Origin: Gammaproteobacteria bacterium
GTDB taxonomy: Bacteria; Gemmatimonadota; Gemmatimonadetes; Longimicrobiales; Gaopeijiaceae
NCBI GenBank assembly: GCA_009843625.1
Contig: VYDD01000488.1
Location: 1-7,360 of the forward strand
Direction: 5' to 3'
DNA length: 7,360 bases
Shown here: positions 1-6,399 of the stretch, in pieces
Layout of the letters: the number at the start of each line of letters is the position of its first letter
Numbering within the stretch: the first letter of the stretch is position 1
Made by a program: the position numbers and the translations under genes
The notes under the pieces: generated by a model
Told to the model about the DNA's origin: nothing
What the model saw: the letters and a program-made list of their open reading frames with translations, nothing else
Databases searched by the model: none

Positions 1-684
1 GTCGCGGGGGACACCCACGTCGATGAAGCGGTCGGCGTACCCTTCGTTCTGGGCGGCCACGGCCGCGAGCTGGCGGAAGACGGGCCGCAGCCACGCGCGC
101 GCGCGCCGGTAGCCGCGGTAACTGGACGGGCTCAGCCGGCCGTTCACCACGCAGACGGGAATGCCCCGCCTCGTGCACTCGGTCACGAAGTTGGGCCACA
201 CCTCCAGTTCGGCGAGAGCCACCACGTCCGGGCGCACGGCGTCCAGGAAGCGGCGCACCATCCAGGAGAGGTCGAGGGGATAACGGACCACCGCGTGTCG
301 GCTACTATAAAGCACGCGCGCGCGCGCGACCCCGGTGTCGGTGGTGCTGCTCACGACCACCCGCGTACGCGCCGCCAGCAGGCCGACGAGCTGCCGGATC
401 GCGGCAACCTCACCTACGCTGACGCCGTGGACCAGCACGGTGGGGCGGCGGCGAGCCGGAGCACCGCTCACCTCGCCCGCCGCGTGACCGGCGGATCGGT
501 CCACCGAGTCCGCAGGCCCTGGGGGCGCGCCGTCCGTCGGCGAAGAGGGCACGTCGAGCACCCCCACATGTCCGAAGCGCCCCCGCCAATCGGTCCTCCG
601 CTTCCCGGTGGCGAGCAGGCGAGCTGCAACCACGGGGCTGGCCAGCAGCGCGGCCATCAGGTAGAAGAGGTCGTAGCGGAGCAT
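1..684 (-). CDS. kdtA: 3-deoxy-D-manno-octulosonic acid (Kdo) transferase, N-terminal part, cut by the window edge
   Basis: This enzyme transfers Kdo from CMP-Kdo to lipid A precursor at the inner face of the cytoplasmic membrane, the first step of LPS core assembly. My translation of the reverse strand gives 228 residues without a stop. Residues about 5-25 are a hydrophobic N-terminal anchor. HGVSVGE (E92) matches the family's conserved SVGE motif with the catalytic Glu. YPLDLSWMVRRFLDAVRP follows, then AELEVWPN (E159, E161) and NGRLSPSSYRGYRR, ending in AAQNEGYADRF near the edge. The C-terminal CMP-Kdo-binding half lies outside the window. ATG at 684 is chosen because it aligns with the short hydrophobic N-terminus of known KdtA proteins. 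An in-frame ATG at 813 would add 43 hydrophilic residues and overlap the divergent gene. No strong Shine-Dalgarno supports either start. Residues about 44-80, before HGVSVGE, form a Pro/Gly/Ala/Arg-rich insert absent from E. coli KdtA. Family assignment is very secure. Confidence 0.93.
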   Translation of the reverse strand, partial: MLRYDLFYLMAALLASPVVAARLLATGKRRTDWRGRFGHVGVLDVPSSPTDGAPPGPADSVDRSAGHAAGEVSGAPARRRPTVLVHGVSVGEVAAIRQLVGLLAARTRVVVSSTTDTGVARARVLYSSRHAVVRYPLDLSWMVRRFLDAVRPDVVALAELEVWPNFVTECTRRGIPVCVVNGRLSPSSYRGYRRARAWLRPVFRQLAAVAAQNEGYADRFIDVGVPRD

Positions 685-811
685 CTCGTTCAGGTCCCGC
701 GCGTATCCCCAAGGGTTATCATTCGCCCATCGTCTTCGTTCGACCTCGCCATCATTCGCCTGACGCGAATCTTCGCCATCGGGCAGTTCGGCGGTAGTCC
801 TGCCTCCGGCC
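685..811. promoter_or_regulatory. Divergent intergenic region between kdtA and the GT9 gene
   Basis: This 127-bp gap should hold the start signals of both divergent genes. It contains an exact 10-bp direct repeat, ATCATTCGCC, at 718-727 and 751-760. The copies are 33 bp apart, about three helical turns. A perfect palindrome GCGAA-TC-TTCGC lies at 765-776. Such spacing suits a protein bound on one face of DNA, but this is inference. I found no convincing -35/-10 pair on either strand. The region is also open in the kdtA frame back to an ATG at 813, so part of it could be coding if that start is used. Confidence 0.3.
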
Positions 812-1996
812 ATGCCGATCAAGAGAGCATCGCAACGCCCCGTGCCAACCTCGCTGTTCGCGCTCCCCGACGCCCCCCGGGCCATCCTTCTCGTGCGCCT
901 CACCGCGCGCGGTGACGTGCTGCTGGCATCGCCCGTAGTCCAGGCTCTGAGGCGCCGCTATCCGAAGGCGCACATCGCGTGGGCGGTGGAATCCCACGCC
1001 CGCAGCATGATCGAACATCACGAGGATCTCGACGAGATCATCGTCTGGGACCGCGCCGCGTGGAAGAGCATGATCCGGGCCGGACGCTGGGGGGCGCTCT
1101 GGCGTGCGTTTCGGGAACTTCGCGCGAGGCTTCGGGTGCCCGGATTCGATATCGCGCTCGATCTGCAGGGGCTCCTGCGCAGCGGATGGGTGGCGTGGCT
1201 CTCGGGCGCTCCCGTGCGCATCGGGCTGGGCTCGAAGGAGGGCAGCTGGATGCTGATGACCGGCACCGTCCCCCGCCACGGCACGGCCCCTGGGAGCACC
1301 AGCCTGCAGTACCCGTACTTCGCCGACGCCCTCGGGCTCCCGAGCGAGGCGCTGGCGCTGCACCTGGTCCTCAGCGACGGGGAGGAGGACTTCGCGGCGC
1401 GCTTCATCGCCGACCATGATCTGGAGGGAGGCTACGCGGCGCTCGCCCCCTTCACCACCCGGCCCCAGAAGCACTGGTTCGAGGACCGCTGGGGCGAGAT
1501 CGCCGGGCGAATCCGTGCGGAATTGGGCCTGCCCGTGGTCATTCTGGGCGGACCTGCGGATCGCGAAGCCGCGCGGCGCATCGCCGCCGCCGGTGTGGAG
1601 CCCACGGGACCGGGTCGAGCCAGCGGCGTACCGGAGGAAGGGCGGGCGGGAGACGAGAACACGGGCTCCGGCTCGCCTCCCCCGATCATCGACCTGGCCG
1701 GCCGCACGCGCCTCGGCGAAGCGGCGGCCGTGGTGAGGCACGCCGGGCTCTTCCTGGGCGTGGATACCTGCCTTTCGCACGTCGCGGTCGCGTTCCGCCG
1801 GCCCTCCGTCCTCCTCTTCGGATCCAACATCCCCTATCGCGAAGCACCGCACGCGCGGGCCCGCATCGCGCTGGAGCTCCAGCCCTGCGCGCCCTGCGGC
1901 AACCGGCCCACATGCGACGGCGCCTTCTGGTGCATGCAGGCGCTCGAAGTGGACGAGGTGTTCCACCTGGCGAAGACGGTGGCCCAACAGCGCTGA
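812..1996 (+). CDS. Glycosyltransferase family 9, LPS heptosyltransferase-like
   Basis: GT9 enzymes transfer heptose or a related sugar from a nucleotide-activated donor to the LPS inner core in the cytoplasm. The 394-residue product starts its Rossmann fold at RAILLVRLTARGDVLLASPVVQAL; D35 sits where the WaaC/WaaF catalytic Asp (GDV) lies. The C-terminal donor-binding half shows DLAGRTRLGEAAAVVRHAGLF at about 294, GVDTCLSH (D318, H323), then VLLFGSN. Four cysteines follow (C359, C362, C368, C374) before the family-typical CMQALEVDEVF tail. Residues 264-291 are a low-complexity insert just before DLAGRT. The ATG at 812 overlaps the opposite-strand ATG at 813 in a CATG palindrome. GTG at 842 is an alternative start closer to the conserved fold. 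Neither has a good Shine-Dalgarno. Proximity to kdtA supports an LPS core role. Whether it is heptosyltransferase I, II or III-like cannot be told here, so no symbol is given. Confidence 0.88.
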   Translation: MPIKRASQRPVPTSLFALPDAPRAILLVRLTARGDVLLASPVVQALRRRYPKAHIAWAVESHARSMIEHHEDLDEIIVWDRAAWKSMIRAGRWGALWRAFRELRARLRVPGFDIALDLQGLLRSGWVAWLSGAPVRIGLGSKEGSWMLMTGTVPRHGTAPGSTSLQYPYFADALGLPSEALALHLVLSDGEEDFAARFIADHDLEGGYAALAPFTTRPQKHWFEDRWGEIAGRIRAELGLPVVILGGPADREAARRIAAAGVEPTGPGRASGVPEEGRAGDENTGSGSPPPIIDLAGRTRLGEAAAVVRHAGLFLGVDTCLSHVAVAFRRPSVLLFGSNIPYREAPHARARIALELQPCAPCGNRPTCDGAFWCMQALEVDEVFHLAKTVAQQR

Positions 1997-2115
1997 TCCA
2001 CCGCTCCGGCGGCGCTCACAGACCGCGCGCGGCCCGGGCGTCACGCGCCATCGACATCCGCGAAGCGACCCCCGCTGAGCCCCTTTCGCGCCGGGCGCTC
2101 TCCTGCATCTATTAG

Positions 2116-5100
2116 GTGTCCGACGGCGTCGCCCCGGCGTCCTTCCCTCCCGACCCCAGCTCCGAGCCGCCCTTGTCCTTCGTCCATCTTCACTGCCACT
2201 CGGAGTTCTCGCTTCTCGACGGCGCCAACCGCATCACCGACCTCGTCCGCAAGGCGAAGGAATTCGAGATGCCCGCGCTGGCCCTCACCGACCACGGGTG
2301 CCTTTTCGGCGCCTGGACCTTCCGCAAGGCGGCGGAGAAGGAGGGCATCCGGCCCATCATCGGCATGGAGGCGTACGTGGCTCCCGGCGACCGCCGCCAC
2401 AAGGAGCCGATGCGCGTGGGCGGGCGCGAGATCAGGAAGCCGTACTACCACCTCGTGCTGCTCGCCCGCGACCGCGAGGGTTACCAGAACCTGATCAAGC
2501 TCTCGTCCATCGGGTATCTGGAGGGCTTCTACTACAAGCCGCGCATCGACCGCGAGGTGATCGCGCGGCATTCGGGCGGGCTGATCTGCACCTCCGCGTG
2601 CATGGCGGGAGAAGTGGCGCGCCGGCTGGCCGAGGACGACCGGGAGGCGGCGCGCGAGGCGGCGGAATGGCACGCCAACGTCTTCGGGGACCGGTACTTC
2701 CTGGAGGTGCAGGGGCACGACACCCCGGGGCAGGATGCGGTGAACGAGAAGGTGTTCCGGCTCGCCGGGGAGGTCGGCCTGCCCGTGGTCGCCAGCAATG
2801 ACGCTCACTTTCTGCACGCCGAGGATCACAGCGCGCACGACATTCTACTGTGCATCGGGCTCGGAAAGGACCACGACGACGAGAACCGGATGCGCTACGA
2901 CGAGGGGCTCTACTTCAAGTCGGGCCCCGAGATGGCCGAGCGCTTTCCGGGCCATCCCGAAGTGCTGGAGAATACGCTGGCGATCGCCGATCAGGTCGAT
3001 GTCTCCTTCGAGAAGAAGTACTTCCTGCCCGAGTTTCCCATTCCCGGGGACCATGCGGACAGTGACGGCTATCTGCGGCATCTGAGCATCGAGGGGGCGA
3101 AGCAGCGCTACGGCGATCCGCTTCCCGACGAAGTGCGCGCGCGCCTTGACTATGAACTCGACGTCATCGCCGAAACGGGCTACGCGGGATATTTCCTCAT
3201 TACCTGGGACTTCATGCGCTGGGCCCGCGAACACGGTGTTCCGGTCGGGCCCGGACGGGGCTCCGCCGCCGGTTCGCTGGTGGCCTACTCGCTCTGGATC
3301 ACCAATATCGATCCCCTCGAGTTCGGACTCCTCTTCGAGCGCTTCCTGAATCCGGAGCGCAAGGAGATGCCGGACATCGACATCGACTTCTGCTTCGAGC
3401 GCAGGGGCGAGGTGATCGACTATGTGCGGCGCAAATACGGCCACGACGCCGTGGGACAGATCATCACCTTCGGCACCATGAAGTCGCGCGCGGTGGTGCG
3501 TGACGTGGGCCGGACTCTCGGCTTCAAGCCGAGCGAGACCGACCGCATCGCCAAGATGATCCCCAATCAGCCGGGCCAGGCGCTGACCATCGGGCAGGCG
3601 CTGGAGAAGATATCCGACGTCAGGGAGCTGTACCGGACGGAGGAGCGCTATCGGAAGCTCTTCGACTATTCGCGCACCCTGGAGGGACTGAGCCGGCACG
3701 CGTCGGTGCACGCCGCCGGGGTGGTGATCGCGCCCGGGCCGCTCTCCGACTATGTGCCCGTATGCGTCCAGTCGCGCGGGAGCGGGGTGCGCGGGAACGG
3801 CGCGGCCCAGGCGCCGGCGAAACAGGGACAATCACGCGACGGCCCCGCGGATGACGTGGACGTGGTCACGCAGTATGACATGAACTGCGTGGACGACGCC
3901 GGCATGCTCAAGATGGACTTTCTGGGGCTCCGCACTCTCACCATCATCCACGACGCGGTCGAACTGGTGAAGGCGAAGTACGGGGCGTTGCGCCACCCGG
4001 AAACGGGCGCGGTCTATCCGACCATGGACGACGTTCCCCTGGACGACGCGCGTGTCTATGAGATGCTTGCGCGCGGGGGCACCTCCGGTGTGTTCCAGTT
4101 CGAGTCCGCGCTGGCCACGGGAAAGCTGCGAGCCATGCGTTGCGACCGCTTCGAGGACCTGGTCGCCACCAACGCCCTGATCCGGCCCGGTCCCCTCGAC
4201 TCCGGAATGACCGACGTCTATATCCGGCGCAAGCTGGGACAGGAGAAGGTCACCTATCCGCATCCGGAGCTGGAGGAGTTGCTCGAGCCCACCTACGGCA
4301 TCATCGTCTATCAGGAGCAGGTGATGCGGATCGTGAATATCCTCGCGGGATATTCGCTGGGCGAGGCCGATGTCGTGCGCAAGGCGGTGGGCAAGAAGAT
4401 CCCGGAGCTGATTCGCGCAGAGCTGGCGACCTTCCGGGAGCGCGCCACCGGCAAGGGGGTGGACCCGCAGGTCGCCGGGGAGCTCGCCGACCAGATCGAG
4501 ACCTTCGGGCGCTACGGCTTCAACCGCGCGCACAGCGCCGGATACTCGCTCCTTTCCTATCACACCGCGTGGCTCAAGTGCCACTATCCCGCCGAGTTCA
4601 TGGCGGCGCTGCTTTCGTCGGTGCTTTCGAATACCGACCAGGTCGTAAAGTACATTCTCGAGAGCCGCGAGCTGCACCGCTCCATTCCGGGGCTCGAGGA
4701 GCCCCTCGAGCTTCAGCCGCCGGACGTCAACGAATCGGGGTGGAAGTTCACGGTTACGGGGGGCGCCCAGATTCGATTCGGGCTCGGTGCGGTGCGCGGG
4801 GTCGGGGCGGCCGCGGTCGAGTCGGTGCTCGCGGCGCGGGCGGAGGGCGGGCGTTTCGAGACGCTGTTCGATTTCCTGGATCGCATCGACACGCGCGCGC
4901 TCAACAAGCGGGCCTGCGAGGCGCTGATTGCGGCGGGGGCGCTCGACGCCTTCGGACACCGGGCCCAGTTGGTGGCCGGACTGGACATCGCCTACGCGGA
5001 CGTGAACGCGCGCCAGGCGGATCGGGAGGCCGGCCAGGAGTCGCTCTTCGGGGGGCTGGAAGAGGTCGACGATCCGGCGCCGGAGCTTCCCGCGGTCCGC

Positions 5101-5760
5101 GAGTGGCCGGAACGCAAGCGGCTGGCCCAGGAGAAGGAGGCGCTGGGCTTTTTCATCTCCGGCCATCCGCTGGACCGCTTCAGCGATGCCGTGCACGTCT
5201 TCCGGGGGGTGAACACCTCGACGCTGGGCCGGCACGCGAACGCCTCCGTGGAGATACCCTGCGTCGTGACCCAGGTGCAGCGGCAGATCTCGCGCAGGGA
5301 CAGCTCGGAGTGGGGGCGGATCACCATCGAGGACTTCCACGGCACCGCGCAGGTGCTCGCCTTCCGCGACGCCTGGGCGGCCGGCAGGGAGACCCTGCAG
5401 CAGGATGCGGTGGTGCTCATCCGGGGCAAGGTGTCGGGCAGGGAGCGCGACGAGGACGACCCGCCGATCTTTCTCGACGAGGTGGAGGTTCTGAACGACG
5501 TCCTCACGTCCGGGCGGCTGGCGCTGTGCATTGCGCTGGATGGGAAAGCCGAAGTCCCGGAAGACGCCTTCGCCAGGGCGAAGAAGATGCTCGGGGAACA
5601 TCCGGGAGACGCCCCGGTGGAAGTGCTATGGCGGCCGGGCAATGGGGAGCGCGACCGGCGGTTGCGCTCCAGGACGCTGAGGGTGGATCCGGGGCCCGCG
5701 ACTTTGCGGGAACTGCGGGAGGTGCTGGGGCAGACGCGGGTGGAGCTGGTGCGGGCGTAG
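2116..5760 (+). CDS. dnaE: DNA polymerase III alpha subunit
   Basis: This is the catalytic subunit of the chromosomal replicase, 1214 residues against 1160 in E. coli. The N-terminal PHP domain (about 22-290) keeps a full metal-ligand set: H26 and H28 of HLHCHS, H60 of TDHG, E85, H112, C162, and D229/H231 of SNDAHF. The palm has GPGRGS (378-383) and the catalytic aspartates D420 and D422 in PDIDIDF, with D601 in KMDFLGLRT. A helix-hairpin-helix region spans about 886-955. QESLF (974-978) is a beta-clamp binding motif. An OB fold follows at about 1044-1130, then a C-terminal tail. Residues about 553-580 are a low-complexity insert close to the active site. An in-frame TAG ends at 2115, so GTG at 2116 is the first possible start; TTG at 2173 would also leave the PHP domain intact. 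The 119-bp gap before it shows no clear promoter or Shine-Dalgarno. The gene follows the GT9 gene on the same strand. Confidence 0.97.
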   Translation: MSDGVAPASFPPDPSSEPPLSFVHLHCHSEFSLLDGANRITDLVRKAKEFEMPALALTDHGCLFGAWTFRKAAEKEGIRPIIGMEAYVAPGDRRHKEPMRVGGREIRKPYYHLVLLARDREGYQNLIKLSSIGYLEGFYYKPRIDREVIARHSGGLICTSACMAGEVARRLAEDDREAAREAAEWHANVFGDRYFLEVQGHDTPGQDAVNEKVFRLAGEVGLPVVASNDAHFLHAEDHSAHDILLCIGLGKDHDDENRMRYDEGLYFKSGPEMAERFPGHPEVLENTLAIADQVDVSFEKKYFLPEFPIPGDHADSDGYLRHLSIEGAKQRYGDPLPDEVRARLDYELDVIAETGYAGYFLITWDFMRWAREHGVPVGPGRGSAAGSLVAYSLWITNIDPLEFGLLFERFLNPERKEMPDIDIDFCFERRGEVIDYVRRKYGHDAVGQIITFGTMKSRAVVRDVGRTLGFKPSETDRIAKMIPNQPGQALTIGQALEKISDVRELYRTEERYRKLFDYSRTLEGLSRHASVHAAGVVIAPGPLSDYVPVCVQSRGSGVRGNGAAQAPAKQGQSRDGPADDVDVVTQYDMNCVDDAGMLKMDFLGLRTLTIIHDAVELVKAKYGALRHPETGAVYPTMDDVPLDDARVYEMLARGGTSGVFQFESALATGKLRAMRCDRFEDLVATNALIRPGPLDSGMTDVYIRRKLGQEKVTYPHPELEELLEPTYGIIVYQEQVMRIVNILAGYSLGEADVVRKAVGKKIPELIRAELATFRERATGKGVDPQVAGELADQIETFGRYGFNRAHSAGYSLLSYHTAWLKCHYPAEFMAALLSSVLSNTDQVVKYILESRELHRSIPGLEEPLELQPPDVNESGWKFTVTGGAQIRFGLGAVRGVGAAAVESVLAARAEGGRFETLFDFLDRIDTRALNKRACEALIAAGALDAFGHRAQLVAGLDIAYADVNARQADREAGQESLFGGLEEVDDPAPELPAVREWPERKRLAQEKEALGFFISGHPLDRFSDAVHVFRGVNTSTLGRHANASVEIPCVVTQVQRQISRRDSSEWGRITIEDFHGTAQVLAFRDAWAAGRETLQQDAVVLIRGKVSGRERDEDDPPIFLDEVEVLNDVLTSGRLALCIALDGKAEVPEDAFARAKKMLGEHPGDAPVEVLWRPGNGERDRRLRSRTLRVDPGPATLRELREVLGQTRVELVRA

Positions 5761-5797
5761 GAGTGGTGGAACGCGGGTGGAGTTGGTGCGGGCCTAG
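5734..5797 (+). repeat. Imperfect duplication of the dnaE 3' end, stop codon included
   Basis: The last 27 bases of dnaE (5734-5760) recur at 5771-5797 with 25 of 27 identical. The two differences are C to T in GGAGCTGG/GGAGTTGG and G to C in GGGCGTAG/GGGCCTAG. The period is 37 bp, with 10 bases (GAGTGGTGGA) between the copies. Because 37 is not a multiple of three, the second copy is in another frame relative to dnaE and lies after the stop, so it is non-coding. It fills most of the 51-bp gap to the next gene. A small slipped-strand or tandem duplication event is the simplest explanation. Confidence 0.8.
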
Positions 5798-5811
5798 GTT
5801 GCTGACATTAT

Positions 5812-6399
5812 ATGATGTCTACTGGTGAAATACTGGTGATAAGGCGCTTCGACGGTAGGCGCCGGTTCGTGGGACGGTTGGCGCTGCTTCTGGTGCTGCT
5901 TGGGGCGACGGGATGTTTCCGCGTGAACACCCCGCGCGCGGCGCGGGCCGCTCTCCCCCCCGACGCGCGGCCGCGGCAGGAGTACAAGTCGTGCCTGGGG
6001 AATCCTGCGTTCTACGACGAACTCGGCGTTCGCTACCGCGTGCTGGAGACCAGCAGGGATTACGTGCAACGCGGGATCGCTTCCTGGTACGGCGATCCCT
6101 TCCACGGCCGGACCACCTCGGCGGGCGAGACCTACGACATGTACGCCATGACGGCGGCGCACAATACGCTCCCGCTCCCCACCTACGTGCGCGTCACCGA
6201 CCTCGACACGGGCAACCGGGTGGTGGTGCGGGTGAACGACCGGGGGCCGTTCGTGGAGGGCCGGGTCATCGACCTCTCCTATAGCGCGGCGGTGAGGCTC
6301 GGCATCGCCGAGAGGGGAACCGCGCGGGTGGAAGTGCGGGCGCTCGATCCGCCCGCAATGGATCCGCCGCGAGGTCGGTGCGGCGCGATGCGGCTTTGA
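5812..6399 (+). CDS. rlpA: RlpA-like septal ring lipoprotein (double-psi beta-barrel, putative lytic transglycosylase)
   Basis: RlpA proteins are lipoproteins that bind or cleave peptidoglycan glycan strands lacking stem peptides, usually at the division septum. The 195-residue product has a basic N-terminus (RRFDGRRRF), a hydrophobic stretch LALLLVLLGATGC and a lipobox with the lipidated Cys at C35. The barrel domain covers about 87-178: RGIASWYGDPFHGRTTSAGE, then AAHNTLP (H117), VVVRVNDRGPF (D143) and DLSYSAAVRLGI, all hallmark RlpA motifs. H117 and D143 match the residues implicated in lytic activity in Pseudomonas RlpA. The protein ends about 17 residues after the barrel, so there is no C-terminal SPOR domain. 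Two ATGs (5812, 5815) lack a ribosome binding site. GTG at 5836 has GGTGA seven bases upstream and gives a compact 27-residue signal peptide, so it may be the real start. The gene lies 51 bp after dnaE on the same strand; co-transcription is possible but unproven. Confidence 0.93.
   Translation: MMSTGEILVIRRFDGRRRFVGRLALLLVLLGATGCFRVNTPRAARAALPPDARPRQEYKSCLGNPAFYDELGVRYRVLETSRDYVQRGIASWYGDPFHGRTTSAGETYDMYAMTAAHNTLPLPTYVRVTDLDTGNRVVVRVNDRGPFVEGRVIDLSYSAAVRLGIAERGTARVEVRALDPPAMDPPRGRCGAMRL
5824..5828 (+). promoter_or_regulatory. Possible Shine-Dalgarno (GGTGA) for a GTG start of rlpA at 5836
   Basis: GGTGA is complementary to the anti-Shine-Dalgarno sequence and ends seven bases before the in-frame GTG at 5836. 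Nothing comparable precedes the ATGs at 5812 and 5815. TATGAT at 5811-5816 resembles a -10 box (five of six to TATAAT) and overlaps the ATGs. If it is real, transcripts would start after the ATGs and only the GTG could be used. No good -35 box was found, and TACTGGTGA itself occurs twice here (5820-5828, 5831-5839), so the motif may be chance. Confidence 0.35.

Noticed and set aside
295..915. Plus-strand open frame of 206 codons over the start of kdtA
   Set aside because: The opposite strand encodes clear KdtA motifs over the same bases; the plus-strand product has no recognisable features.
752..2044. Minus-strand open frame of 430 codons opposite the GT9 gene
   Set aside because: It lies entirely antisense to a well-recognised gene, has no family motif and an Arg/Gly/Ala-rich composition typical of shadow frames in GC-rich DNA.
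3832..5601. Minus-strand open frame of 589 codons opposite dnaE
   Set aside because: It is antisense to highly conserved polymerase motifs, has no recognisable domain, and its length is explained by scarcity of stop codons at this base composition.
4140..5828. Plus-strand open frame of 562 codons within dnaE
   Set aside because: It is a +1/+2 shadow of dnaE, very rich in Arg, Gly and Ala, while the dnaE frame carries all the functional motifs.
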